Origin: Cryobacterium frigoriphilum
GTDB lineage: Bacteria > Actinomycetota > Actinomycetes > Actinomycetales > Microbacteriaceae
Reading direction: 5' to 3'
Assembly: GCF_004403305.1 (NCBI RefSeq)
Contig: NZ_SOHE01000025.1
Coordinates: 1 to 37,048 of the forward strand
DNA: 37,048 nucleotides
The notes beneath the pieces were generated by a model. It was not told the DNA's origin, did no database searches, and was given only the letters and a program-made list of their open reading frames with translations. Below, piece by piece: positions 6,399-14,632 of this stretch. How positions within the stretch are numbered: position 1 is the stretch's first letter; every line of letters begins with the position of its first letter. Made by a program: the position numbers and the translations under genes.

Positions 6399-7177
6399 GA
6401 GTTCTGCACGAAGCGGCTGATGCGCCCCGCGACGCTGCCGGCGGCGCTGTAGTGCACGAGGTGGCGGTGGCCGGCGATCTCGCTCAACATCCCGTTCCGG
6501 GATCGACGTACGAGTCCGGCGCACCACGCTTGTCGGGACACCGGATCATCGGCGCCGCGCATCACCAGAATGGGCGCCGCCACGTGCACGATCCGGTCGG
6601 CAGTCGCGAAGGCCAGCATCGAAACGAGTGTCCGGGTGTACCACCAGGGGCCACAGCGAGCGTAATCGGCGAAAACCAGCAGGTTGGCTGCCACCGGTTC
6701 CTTTAGTGTGTCGCGACACAGGTCGATGGCCTGAGCGAGTACCGAGCAGCGACGGGAGTCGGTGACCGGCCCGATGAGAACCAGATGCGAGACCAGCTCG
6801 GGGTGCTGCACGGCCAGTTCGGTTGCAATCTGGGCACCCATCGAATGACCGATGACAACGCATTGCCTTACCCGCAGGCCGTGCATCAGGGTACGCAACA
6901 CCGAGCTCAACAGGGTGGCATTGTCGGCCACCGATAGCTGGCGCCGCGGAGTCTCCGTGCCACCAAAGCCGGGGAGATCCAGCGAATAGGTGCTCCCGCT
7001 GGTCGCCAGGGCCCGGTGCAGCAGGGCGGAATAGCGGTGCGAGGTACCGATCCCATGCACGATCACAAAGACCGGGAAATCCCCACCGCCCCGCGGTCCC
7101 GGCGAATGAATGACACCGAATTCGAAACCACCGCTTCTGAGTCGCCGCCTGCGGGGTTCGTGTACAGCAAGGTTCAC
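6395..7177 (-). CDS. Alpha/beta hydrolase
   Basis: 260 residues from GTG 7177, overlapping the kinase stop by 4 bp (GTGA). Canonical alpha/beta-hydrolase fold: oxyanion strand VFVIVHGIGTSH (HG at 41-42), nucleophile GHSMG (110-114, Ser 112), acid in MRGADDPVS, and His in GHRHLVHYS. The substrate cannot be predicted. It sits between a diacylglycerol-kinase-like enzyme and a second hydrolase with 4-bp overlaps on both sides, so the three products are probably made in fixed proportion and may act in one pathway. Confidence 0.88.
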   Translation of the reverse strand: MNLAVHEPRRRRLRSGGFEFGVIHSPGPRGGGDFPVFVIVHGIGTSHRYSALLHRALATSGSTYSLDLPGFGGTETPRRQLSVADNATLLSSVLRTLMHGLRVRQCVVIGHSMGAQIATELAVQHPELVSHLVLIGPVTDSRRCSVLAQAIDLCRDTLKEPVAANLLVFADYARCGPWWYTRTLVSMLAFATADRIVHVAAPILVMRGADDPVSRQAWCAGLVRRSRNGMLSEIAGHRHLVHYSAAGSVAGRISRFVQNS

Positions 7178-8154
7178 GAGCGTGGAAACATGATGCTGAG
7201 CGCCTTCGGATCGATCTGCGCCTCAAAGGCCAGCGCGGAACCGAAACCGTCGCCGTCGAGTTCGATCTGCTCGGCACGGGCGAGTCGTATTCCGATCTGA
7301 GTGGCCTTGACGTAGCGCAGGGCGCTGACCTCCTTCGTCATGAAGGCGCGCCCGGCCCTGGATCGACGAAGCACGCCATTCTCCCAGATCACCTTGAAGA
7401 AAATTTGGACCCACCCGATGACGCCGGTGGGACGCAGCAGGGCAATGTCGAATTGTCCGTCGTCGACCTCGGCATCGGGAAGCAACACGATATTCGACGG
7501 AAGGGCTCCGCAATTGGCCACGATGAGGGTGTGGGCGCGCAAGGATCGCTGTTGGCCTCCATTGAGGCTGTAGCGAAAACGCAGTTCGTGCGGATCGCGC
7601 AACGTTGTGGCGAGAGCCGTGACGTAGGCGAGCCAGCCGGCCTTCTTCTTCAGATCATCGTCGGTATTCGCCAGCATTTTTGCGTCCAGCCCCAGGCCCG
7701 CCATTACGACAAAAACGTGGCTCGACTCCGATTGGTCTTCGCGCGTGACCGTGATGCGCCCGACGTCAATGCGGTGGACGTCGCCGGTGAAGGCGATGGT
7801 CACCGCAGCCGCGACATCGTTGAGGGGAATTCCGAGGTTTCGTGCCAGGAGATTGCCGGTACCCGACGGCAGAAGTGCCAGCGGAATCGAGCCGGACTGG
7901 AGGCCTTCGGCGACGGCGCGAACGGTGCCGTCTCCGCCGGCAACGATGACGACGGATGCACCGGATTGCACCGCCTCCGCGGCACGCTCTTGACCGGCAT
8001 CCTCTGTGCTGGTGGAAAGCCACAGGCTCGAACTCCAGCCGTGATCGTGTTCTGCCTCGTCGACTACCTCACGCAACGCCGCCAGATCGACCTTGATCGG
8101 GTTGTAGATCACCGCCGCGAACTTCATCTCACCCGGGGAGGGCACGCCGGTCAC
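7174..8154 (-). CDS. Diacylglycerol/lipid kinase family protein (YegS/DgkB-like)
   Basis: 326 residues. The ATP-binding catalytic core shows GGDGT (73-77) and PSGTGNLLARN (96-106), diagnostic of the DAGK catalytic family. The C-terminal beta-rich lipid-kinase domain includes VANCGALPSNIVLLPDAEVDDG and EQIELDGD. These enzymes phosphorylate diacylglycerol or related lipids at the membrane face. GTG 8154 is preferred over ATG 8127 because it overlaps the TGA of a short upstream ORF (GTGA) and lies near a GGGGGCA sequence. It heads the kinase/hydrolase/lipase operon with 4-bp overlaps. Confidence 0.9.
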   Translation of the reverse strand: MTGVPSPGEMKFAAVIYNPIKVDLAALREVVDEAEHDHGWSSSLWLSTSTEDAGQERAAEAVQSGASVVIVAGGDGTVRAVAEGLQSGSIPLALLPSGTGNLLARNLGIPLNDVAAAVTIAFTGDVHRIDVGRITVTREDQSESSHVFVVMAGLGLDAKMLANTDDDLKKKAGWLAYVTALATTLRDPHELRFRYSLNGGQQRSLRAHTLIVANCGALPSNIVLLPDAEVDDGQFDIALLRPTGVIGWVQIFFKVIWENGVLRRSRAGRAFMTKEVSALRYVKATQIGIRLARAEQIELDGDGFGSALAFEAQIDPKALSIMFPRS

Positions 8155-8264
8155 CGTGCCCCCGACGGGTTTTCGACGGGTGTGTCGTCCGGCTCCGTTG
8201 TGGCCGGGTCGACGGCCGGGGGCTCGTGTGGCGAAGGCGGGGGTACATGCGGATCACGTGTCAT
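8151..8264 (-). CDS. Short Pro-rich ORF coupled to the lipid kinase gene
   Basis: 37 residues (MTRDPHVPPPSPHEPPAVDP..., ending PSGAR), rich in Pro, Asp and Glu. Its TGA (8153-8151) overlaps the GTG start of the lipid kinase by 4 bp, the same coupling used throughout this operon. It may be a leader peptide, a small real protein, or an N-terminal extension separated by a frame change. No homology is recognised and the ribosome site is weak (GCAGG). Confidence 0.35.
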   Translation of the reverse strand: MTRDPHVPPPSPHEPPAVDPATTEPDDTPVENPSGAR

Positions 8265-8300
8265 CGGTGCCTGCTTTCGAAAGGGGTGAACGTCTCACGA

Positions 8301-8325
8301 GCGGTGCGGTGCGGTGCGGTGCGGT
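8301..8325. repeat. Five tandem copies of GCGGT
   Basis: A 5-bp simple repeat in the gap between the divergent lipid-kinase operon and the oxidoreductase gene, inside the probable leader of the operon. Likely slippage-prone. Confidence 0.9.
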
Positions 8326-8370
8326 GCGGGGTCGGTCCGGTTCCGGCGACTGGCACGGTAATGCGCGTCT

Positions 8371-8400
8371 ATATTACGATTTTTCCTCATGACATCGTCA
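8371..8400 (-). promoter_or_regulatory. Possible promoter of the lipid-kinase operon
   Basis: TAATAT (8376-8371) with TGACGA (8400-8395) 18 bp upstream on the minus strand, in the only A/T-rich patch of this gap. It would give a leader of about 100 bases containing the GCGGT repeat. Confidence 0.35.
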
Positions 8401-8512
8401 CGCTCAGGGGTGAAACGCCCCGTCGAGTCTCACGCAAGCGGGCGACTCGTCGGTCTGAGCGCCCGGTACCGACAATTCACCCGCTTTCGCGGGCAGACGG
8501 GCCGGCAATGGG

Positions 8513-8518
8513 TAGGCT
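8513..8518 (+). promoter_or_regulatory. -10 element, leaderless start of the oxidoreductase gene
   Basis: TAGGCT followed by six bases and ATG 8525. No Shine-Dalgarno sequence is present. Confidence 0.5.
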
Positions 8519-8524
8519 CGCGGC

Positions 8525-9604
8525 ATGACTGAGCACAGCGCCCCGAGGATCGCCGCCCAGACGAGTGCCGCCCAGACGAGTGCCGAGCCGAGCAGTGCCG
8601 AGCCGAGCAGTGCCGAGCCGAAACGTCTGATTCGCTGGGGCATACTGGCCACGGGTGGCATTGCGCACGCTTTCACCGGCGACCTCGTGAAAAACGGTCA
8701 CAGCGTGCAGGCCGTCGGCTCTCGGTCTGCGGGGGCAGCGGATGCATTTGCCGCCGAGTTCGGCATTCCCACCGCCCATGGCAGCTACGAAGCGCTCGTC
8801 GCGGATCCGCAGGTCGACGTCGTCTACGTGGCGACGCCGCATCCGTTTCACGAGGGTAATGCGCGCCTCGCGCTCGAAGCGGGCAAGCACGTCGTGATCG
8901 AGAAGGCTTTCGCCCTGAATGCGCGAGAGGCGCGCGCAATCGTCGACCTCGCGGCGAGCAAGAATCTGCTCGTGATGGAGGCGATGTGGACCCGGTTTCT
9001 GCCGCATATGGTGCGCATCCGCGAAATTATCGCCGCCGGAACGCTCGGCGACGTGCACACCCTCATCGCTGACCACTGCCAGAACCTGCCCGCCGAACCG
9101 GCACACCGGCTCAACTCCCTCGCGCTCGGCGGCGGCGCGCTGCTCGACCTCGGCATCTACCCGATTTCATTCGCGTCGTCGCTGTTGGGCGTGCCGGAAT
9201 CGATCGTCGCGAGCGCGACGTTCAAACCTACCGGAGCGGATGCCCAGGTCGCCACGATCTTTCGCTACCCGGGTGGGGCGATCGCGTCGACGCTGTCCGC
9301 GAGTGACACCCTCGGGCCCAACACCGCCGTCATTCTCGGCACGCTCGGGCGCATCGAGATCGATGCGGTCTGGTACGCGCCGACCACCTTTCGGGTCTAT
9401 TCGGCGAGTAATGATCTGCTCGAGACGTTCGTGACCGGCCACCTGTCGGGGCGGGGCATGTACTTCGAGGCGCAGGAGGCGGAACGCCTGATTCGGGCGG
9501 GCCAGGTGTCGAGTGCGGTGATGCCGGCCGAGGAGACCGTGGCGATTATGCAGAGCCTCGACGCGGTGCGCGCGCAGATCGGGCTGCGGTACCCGGGGGA
9601 GTAG
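8525..9604 (+). CDS. Gfo/Idh/MocA-family NAD(P)-dependent oxidoreductase
   Basis: 359 residues. The Rossmann nucleotide-binding motif WGILATGGIA lies at 38-47. The conserved EK-P region is present as EKAF (126-129), with Ala in place of the usual Pro. The C-terminal substrate domain has LGGGALLDLGIYPI. Members reduce or oxidise sugars, inositols and related polyols, or dihydrodiols. Residues 10-33 are a five-residue repeat (AAQTS twice, AEPSS twice) placed before the fold, which is odd for the family and coded by 15-bp tandem DNA repeats. The leaderless-type start at 8525 includes this tail. Without it the protein would start near the usual family N-terminus. Confidence 0.88.
   Translation: MTEHSAPRIAAQTSAAQTSAEPSSAEPSSAEPKRLIRWGILATGGIAHAFTGDLVKNGHSVQAVGSRSAGAADAFAAEFGIPTAHGSYEALVADPQVDVVYVATPHPFHEGNARLALEAGKHVVIEKAFALNAREARAIVDLAASKNLLVMEAMWTRFLPHMVRIREIIAAGTLGDVHTLIADHCQNLPAEPAHRLNSLALGGGALLDLGIYPISFASSLLGVPESIVASATFKPTGADAQVATIFRYPGGAIASTLSASDTLGPNTAVILGTLGRIEIDAVWYAPTTFRVYSASNDLLETFVTGHLSGRGMYFEAQEAERLIRAGQVSSAVMPAEETVAIMQSLDAVRAQIGLRYPGE
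8552..8620 (+). repeat. 15-bp tandem repeats at the 5' end of the oxidoreductase gene
   Basis: Two units GCCGCCCAGACGAGT (8552-8581) and two units GCCGAGCCGAGCAGT (8582-8611), then a partial unit. They code for AAQTS AAQTS AEPSS AEPSS AEP in frame. Confidence 0.95.
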
Positions 9605-9668
9605 TCGCCGGTGGGCCGATCCCACGCACCAGACCGAACGCTCTCGGGCAGTGGGTAGCGCCGGCAGG

Positions 9669-9674
9669 TAAAGT
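9669..9674 (+). promoter_or_regulatory. -10 element, leaderless start of the PBP4 gene
   Basis: TAAAGT, six bases, then GTG 9681. Confidence 0.5.
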
Positions 9675-9680
9675 GCTGGG

Positions 9681-11312
9681 GTGCCCGAAACGGAACCCCC
9701 GCGCGATCCCACGTCCCCGCTGCCGCTGCCGTCGTCGCTGACAGCGGTGCCCGAGGTGACGCCGACAGCGCTGTCGTCGTCGTCGTCAGCGTCAGCGTCG
9801 TCGTCGTCGTCGTCGGTATCGTCCGCGAGAGCCCGGCCGCCGGCATCCCCGCGGCTGCAGCACTTTCGCCGCCACCGCCGCGCCTGGCTGATCACGGCGG
9901 CCGCCACCGTGTTCGCGCTGCTCGCGACCGGCGCGGTTGTCGGGGGCGCGGCCACCGGTGCGGGGCTGGCCGGTTTCGGGGAACCGGGGGCGGCATCCGT
10001 CGTCGCAGCACCGACAGCCACCGCCACGCCCACACCGACCGTGACCGTCGATCCCGACCGCCCGGTGCCCGCCGCGGCGACCACCGCGAGCCGGCTGCGC
10101 ACCTGTTCCGTCGCAGGCCTCGCCGCCGACGGCCGGCTCGCCAACTTTCAAGGCCAGGTGCGCAACTCCGCTACCGGTGAGGTGCTGTTTGACCGCGGCG
10201 GAACCACACCGGGGGCGACCGCGAGCGTGATGAAGGTGCTGACCAGCGCCGCGGCGCTGAGCGTGCTCGGGCCCGACTACCGCGCCACGACGACCGTGAT
10301 GGTCGGCACCGAACCCGGCCAGGTCGTACTTGTCGGCGGCGGCGACCTCACGCTGACCCGGCTGCCGACCGGCCAGGAGTCCTTCTATTCGGGCGCCGCG
10401 CACCTCGACACTCTCGCGAGCGCGACCCTCGCAGCCTGGAACGCCGACCCGGCACGGGCGGGCACGCCGATCACCTCGATCGTGCTCGACTCGACCCTGT
10501 TCGACGGGCCGGGCTGGGACGACGGCTGGGCCCGAAGCGAGCTCGCGCTCGGCTACATGCCCGAAATAACCGCCCTGCAGGTTGACGGAGACCGGGACAA
10601 TCCCGCCCGCAGCACCTCCCCGCGCAGCGAAGACCCGATTGGCCGGGCCGGGCAGGCGTTCTCCGACGCGCTCAGCGCCGCCGGAGCCGGCTCGGCACTG
10701 ACCATCACGCGGGCCGCCGCTCCGGCCGGGGCCGCGCCGCTCGCGAGCGCCGAGTCACAGCCCGTTTCCACGCTGATTCAGCAGTCGCTCATCGTCTCCG
10801 ACAACACGATCGCCGAGATGCTCGCCCGTCTGGTGGCCGTGCAGTCCGGATCCGGCAACACCTTCGCCGCGCTGCAATCGGGCATCGTCGGCGGCCTCGA
10901 ACCCTACGGGATCGACACGACCGGTCTCGTGATCGCCGACGGCTCCGGCCTCAGCCCTGCCAACGCGGTGCCGCCGGCCTACCTGACGCAACTCTTTCAG
11001 CAGATCGATTCCCGCGCGGGGCATCTCGGGGTGATCTTTGACGGCCTGCCCGTGGCGGGCGGCCCGAGCGGATCGCTCTCCTACAGCGACCGGTTCGCCG
11101 GCGATAACGGTGTCGCCGATGGGGCGGTCTTCGCCAAAACCGGCTGGATCACCACCGGCTACACCCTCGCCGGCATCGTGCACGCCGCCGACGGCACCCC
11201 ACTGACCTTCGCCGTCTACGCCCTCGGCGACGTGAGCGACAACGCGAAACAGGCGATCGACACGATTACCGCCGGTTTTTACCGGTGCGGCGATAACCTG
11301 TCCAACAACTGA
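9681..11312 (+). CDS. dacB: D-alanyl-D-alanine carboxypeptidase/endopeptidase, PBP4 (S13) type
   Basis: 543 residues. A cytoplasmic Pro/Ser-rich N-terminus (with a Ser/Ala tract at 32-48) is followed by one membrane anchor (about 69-95, AWLITAAATVFALLATGAVV) and an extracytoplasmic linker rich in Thr/Pro. The catalytic domain carries SVMK (Ser 182, Lys 185), SDN (373-375) and KTG (486-488), the three penicillin-binding motifs of the S13 family. It trims or cleaves peptidoglycan peptides outside the membrane. The GTG start is set by the -10 box six bases upstream. The long Ser tract is coded by TCG/TCA repeats and may vary between strains. Confidence 0.9.
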   Translation: MPETEPPRDPTSPLPLPSSLTAVPEVTPTALSSSSSASASSSSSSVSSARARPPASPRLQHFRRHRRAWLITAAATVFALLATGAVVGGAATGAGLAGFGEPGAASVVAAPTATATPTPTVTVDPDRPVPAAATTASRLRTCSVAGLAADGRLANFQGQVRNSATGEVLFDRGGTTPGATASVMKVLTSAAALSVLGPDYRATTTVMVGTEPGQVVLVGGGDLTLTRLPTGQESFYSGAAHLDTLASATLAAWNADPARAGTPITSIVLDSTLFDGPGWDDGWARSELALGYMPEITALQVDGDRDNPARSTSPRSEDPIGRAGQAFSDALSAAGAGSALTITRAAAPAGAAPLASAESQPVSTLIQQSLIVSDNTIAEMLARLVAVQSGSGNTFAALQSGIVGGLEPYGIDTTGLVIADGSGLSPANAVPPAYLTQLFQQIDSRAGHLGVIFDGLPVAGGPSGSLSYSDRFAGDNGVADGAVFAKTGWITTGYTLAGIVHAADGTPLTFAVYALGDVSDNAKQAIDTITAGFYRCGDNLSNN

Positions 11313-11365
11313 CCGTTCACGCAGCGACCGGTCGGTCCGCGACCGTTCACGACTGAAGGAGTGCC

Positions 11366-12037
11366 ATGACCCGGGCCCTGTTCATCATTGACGTTCAGAA
11401 TGACTTCACCGAGGGCGGTGTTCTCGGTGTCGAGGGCGGGGCCGCGGTGGCGGCGGGCGTCACGGCCTTGCTGCGTGCGCATCCGCAGGCCTATCCCCTC
11501 GTGTTCGCGAGCCGTGATTGGCACGACATCGGCAACGACAACGGGGGCCACTTCGCCCGCGACACCGCGCCCGACTTCGTCACGACCTGGCCGGTGCACT
11601 GCGTGGCGGGCACCGGCGGCGCCGAATATCATCCCGCGCTGGCGACGGATGCCGTGACCTTCCACATTCGCAAGGGCCAGGGCGCACCCGCGTACTCGAT
11701 CTTCGAGGGAACCACCGAGGCCGGACAAACCGTGACGGCGCTGCTCAGCGAGCACGGCGTGACCGAGGTGGACATCGTCGGCCTCGCCACGGACTACTGC
11801 GTGCGGGCATCGACGCTCGATGCCCTCGAACACGGCCAGCACGTGCGGGTGTTCACCGATCTGGTCGCGGGCGTCGCCGCGGAGTCGACCGCCACGGCGC
11901 TCGCCGAAATGGCCCATGCCGGGGCCGTGTTTGCCGCCTCCGACGTGCTCGGCCCCCCGGCGCCGGATGCCCCGGTGCCAGAGCGCTCGGATGCCGCACC
12001 GGACGCCCCAGCGGATGCGACGTCAGACACCGAGTGA
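11366..12037 (+). CDS. pncA: Nicotinamidase (isochorismatase-like fold)
   Basis: 223 residues, a little longer than typical because of an Ala/Asp/Pro-rich C-terminal tail (about residues 195-223). The catalytic triad is visible as Asp 9 (DVQNDF), Lys 103 (IRKGQG) and Cys 145 (TDYCVRA). Metal ligands are in SRDWHDI and GGHF. It hydrolyses nicotinamide to nicotinate for NAD salvage, and PncA-type enzymes also activate pyrazinamide. GAAGGAG lies upstream of ATG 11366 with normal spacing. It ends 46 bp before the next hydrolase gene and may be co-transcribed with it. Confidence 0.92.
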   Translation: MTRALFIIDVQNDFTEGGVLGVEGGAAVAAGVTALLRAHPQAYPLVFASRDWHDIGNDNGGHFARDTAPDFVTTWPVHCVAGTGGAEYHPALATDAVTFHIRKGQGAPAYSIFEGTTEAGQTVTALLSEHGVTEVDIVGLATDYCVRASTLDALEHGQHVRVFTDLVAGVAAESTATALAEMAHAGAVFAASDVLGPPAPDAPVPERSDAAPDAPADATSDTE

Positions 12038-12082
12038 TGGCAGAACCCGAATGATCGACCCGTCGCTGGCTGACGGCCGCGC

Positions 12083-12862
12083 GTGAGCGAGCCCGGAGCG
12101 GCCGACAGCCGATCGCTCGGAGCCGTGGGCGTGGTGCGGCGACTCGACGGCGTGCGCATCGCCTACGACTTTGTTGCCGGAAAGCGCCCGATCGTGCTGG
12201 TCCACGGGTTCGCGAGTACGGCATCCGCCACCTGGCACAGGCCGGGCTGGGTGAGCGCACTCGCCCAGTCCGGTCGCGGCGTCATCACGCCCGACCTGCG
12301 CGGGCACGGCCGCAGCGACAAGCCGCACCGCGGCGCGGACTACGCGCCGCGGCAACTCGCCGCAGACCTCGTTGCGGTGCTCGACGAGCTCGAGCTGCCG
12401 CAGGCCGACGTGATCGCGTACTCGATGGGATCCCGCGTCGCTGCGGCTTTCGCCCGGCTCGCGCCGGAGCGGGTCGGTGCTCTCGTGCTCGGCGGTGCCG
12501 GCCCCCTCGAACTATTCAAAACCTGGGACCCGGTCAACGTCACTCGCTTCGTGAGTCACGGTGAGATCAGCCCCGGGTCCGCGAACGCCTCGATCGCCGC
12601 CGTGCTCGGCGCGGCCATCGCGGCCGGCGCCGATCGGCACGCGCTCGTGGCCTGCGTGCAGGGGATCGCGGGCGCGACGCTCGACGTGCCGGCCGGCATC
12701 CGTCAGCTGTTCGTGGCCGGGGGAGCGGATGCGATCCCCGCCGGTGTCGCCGAACTGGCCGCGGCCCGCGGCGCCGACTACCTCGAACTGCCGGGTCGCA
12801 CCCACATCACGGCGCTCACCGCCCGCGAGTTCAAGCAGGCCGCCCTGACGTTTCTGGCCTGA
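12083..12862 (+). CDS. Alpha/beta hydrolase
   Basis: 259 residues. Fold landmarks: PIVLVHGFASTASATW (oxyanion region), DLRGHGRSDKP, nucleophile AYSMGSR with Ser, and catalytic His in GRTHITALTA at the C-terminus. GTG 12083 has no strong ribosome site, so the start is tentative. The close spacing to pncA suggests one transcript. Substrate unknown: esterase, epoxide/halo-hydrolase-like or C-C hydrolase are all possible in this fold. Confidence 0.85.
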   Translation: MSEPGAADSRSLGAVGVVRRLDGVRIAYDFVAGKRPIVLVHGFASTASATWHRPGWVSALAQSGRGVITPDLRGHGRSDKPHRGADYAPRQLAADLVAVLDELELPQADVIAYSMGSRVAAAFARLAPERVGALVLGGAGPLELFKTWDPVNVTRFVSHGEISPGSANASIAAVLGAAIAAGADRHALVACVQGIAGATLDVPAGIRQLFVAGGADAIPAGVAELAAARGADYLELPGRTHITALTAREFKQAALTFLA

Positions 12863-12893
12863 CCGGCTCTGTCGCCTGCCCGCCCGTCTGCCT

Positions 12894-12986
12894 GCCCGTA
12901 CCATTCGACGGAGATCGGGGCTAAAAACACGCAAATATGGCCGAAACGGCATGTTTTCGGGTGAAACACCGTCGAATGGTACGGGC
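12894..12986. repeat. 93-bp element with perfect 18-bp inverted ends
   Basis: GCCCGTACCATTCGACGG (12894-12911) is exactly inverted at 12969-12986, with 57 bp between. Inside is a small hairpin, GCCG-AAA-CGGC (12940-12950), flanked by A-rich (CTAAAAACACGC) and T-rich (TGTTTTCGGG) arms that partly pair. The whole element could fold into one long imperfect hairpin. It lies between a hydrolase stop and an aldehyde dehydrogenase start. No transposase or target duplication was seen. It could be a MITE/REP-like repeat, a terminator or a structured RNA. Confidence 0.8.
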
Positions 12987-13062
12987 GGCGGGCGCGGGCG
13001 GGCGACCCTGCGCCCGTCGGTGGGGCGCGGTAGATTTGGCAGAGGCTTTTCGAGGAGGCACC

Positions 13063-14604
13063 GTGACCCAGACGACATCACCAGACAACACCACCACAGC
13101 CGGCGATACGGCAGCGAGCACCACCGCAGCGAGCACCACGGCAGAATCCACCCTGCTCGCCGGGGTGCCCACCCGGTTGTTCATCAACGGCGAATGGGTG
13201 GCGGCATCCGGTGGCCGCACCCTCGACGTGATCGACCCGGCGACCGGTGCCGTGCTCGCGAGCGTCGCCGATGCGAGTGTCGCCGACGGCGCCGCCGCCC
13301 TCGATGCGGCCGTCGCCGCTCAGGCCGGCTGGGCCCAGACCCCGCCGCGGGTGCGCGCCGAACTGCTGCGCCGCGCCTTCGACCTGCTCACCGAGCGCAA
13401 GAACGATTTCGCCCTGCTCATGACCCTTGAGATGGGCAAGCCCCTGCCCGAGGCGCTCGGTGAAGTCGCCTACGGCGCCGAGTTTCTGCGCTGGTTCAGC
13501 GAGGAGGCCGTGCGCATCAGTGGGCGCTACGGCGCCAACCCCGAGGGCACCGGGCGCATGATCATCACCCAGCACCCGGTCGGCCCGTGCTACCTGATCA
13601 CCCCGTGGAACTTTCCGCTCGCCATGGCCACCCGCAAGATCGCCCCGGCGCTCGCCGCCGGCTGCACCGTCGTCGTCAAGCCCGCCGAACTCACCCCGCT
13701 CACGACCCTCGCCTTCGTCGCCCTGCTCGAAGAGGTCGGTCTGCCCAAGGGTGTTGTCAACGTCATCACGACCTCGGAGTCCGGCGCGGTGTCGGCCCCG
13801 ATCATCGCCGACCCGCGGCTGCGCAAGCTCAGCTTCACCGGCTCGACCCCGGTCGGCAAGCTGCTCATCAAGCAGAGCGCCGAGAACGTGCTGCGCACCT
13901 CGATGGAGCTGGGCGGCAACGCCCCGTTCGTGGTCTTCGCCGATGCCGACCTCGACAAGGCCGTCGACGGAGCCATCATCGCCAAGTTCCGCAACATCGG
14001 CCAGGCCTGCACCGCCGCCAACCGGTTCATCGTCGAGGAGTCCATTGCCGCCGAGTTCGGCCGCCGCGTCACCGAGCGCGTCACGGCGTTCCAGGTCGGC
14101 CGCGGCACCGAGTCGGGCGTGAACATCGGTCCGCTCATCAATGAGGCCGCGGTCGAGAAGGCGCACGCGCTCGTGACGGATGCCGTCGCCCGCGGTGCCG
14201 AGGTTCTCACCGGCGGGCAGGCGCTCGAGGGGCCGGGAACGTTCTACGCCCCGACCGTCGTGAGCGGTATCACCGCCGGCAGCGACATCCTGGCCCAGGA
14301 GATCTTCGGCCCGGTGCTTGCGATCACGACGTTCACCGACGAGGACGACGCGGTGCGCATCGCCAACGACACAGAATTCGGCCTGATCAGCTACGTCTTC
14401 ACGGCTGACCTTGCCCGCGGGCAGCGCATGATCGACCGGCTCGAGACCGGAATGATGGGGCTCAACACGGGCGTCGTCTCGAACGCGGCGGCTCCGTTCG
14501 GCGGGGTCAAGCAATCCGGGCTCGGCCGTGAGGGCGGGCTCGAGGGCATCCGTGAATATCTGTCGACGAAGTACACGCTGACGCCCGACCCCGCCACGGT
14601 CTAG
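13063..14604 (+). CDS. gabD: NAD(P)-dependent succinate-semialdehyde dehydrogenase-type aldehyde dehydrogenase
   Basis: 513 residues from GTG 13063, which has GAGGAGG at the right distance. A longer open frame starting at 12937 crosses the inverted repeat and is rejected. Active-site Cys 316 (GQACTAANR) and general base Glu 282 (MELGGN) are present. Cofactor-binding PWNFP and GSTPVGK are intact, and the end PFGGVKQSGLGREGG is typical of the GabD subfamily. It oxidises succinate semialdehyde or a similar aldehyde to the acid, usually in GABA or related catabolism. Residues 1-30 are a Thr/Ala/Ser tail with a doubled AASTT motif, unlike family members. Confidence 0.9.
   Translation: MTQTTSPDNTTTAGDTAASTTAASTTAESTLLAGVPTRLFINGEWVAASGGRTLDVIDPATGAVLASVADASVADGAAALDAAVAAQAGWAQTPPRVRAELLRRAFDLLTERKNDFALLMTLEMGKPLPEALGEVAYGAEFLRWFSEEAVRISGRYGANPEGTGRMIITQHPVGPCYLITPWNFPLAMATRKIAPALAAGCTVVVKPAELTPLTTLAFVALLEEVGLPKGVVNVITTSESGAVSAPIIADPRLRKLSFTGSTPVGKLLIKQSAENVLRTSMELGGNAPFVVFADADLDKAVDGAIIAKFRNIGQACTAANRFIVEESIAAEFGRRVTERVTAFQVGRGTESGVNIGPLINEAAVEKAHALVTDAVARGAEVLTGGQALEGPGTFYAPTVVSGITAGSDILAQEIFGPVLAITTFTDEDDAVRIANDTEFGLISYVFTADLARGQRMIDRLETGMMGLNTGVVSNAAAPFGGVKQSGLGREGGLEGIREYLSTKYTLTPDPATV
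13111..13140 (+). repeat. Two 15-bp tandem units at the 5' end of the aldehyde dehydrogenase gene
   Basis: GCAGCGAGCACCACC and GCAGCGAGCACCACG, followed by the start of a third unit, code for AASTT AASTT in frame. Confidence 0.9.
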
Positions 14605-14632
14605 CGCCGGCGCACCCCACCGGCAGCGACCG

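Noticed and set aside
12937..13062. 42-residue N-terminal extension of the aldehyde dehydrogenase
   Set aside because: It runs through the inverted-repeat element. GAGGAGG positions the start at 13063.
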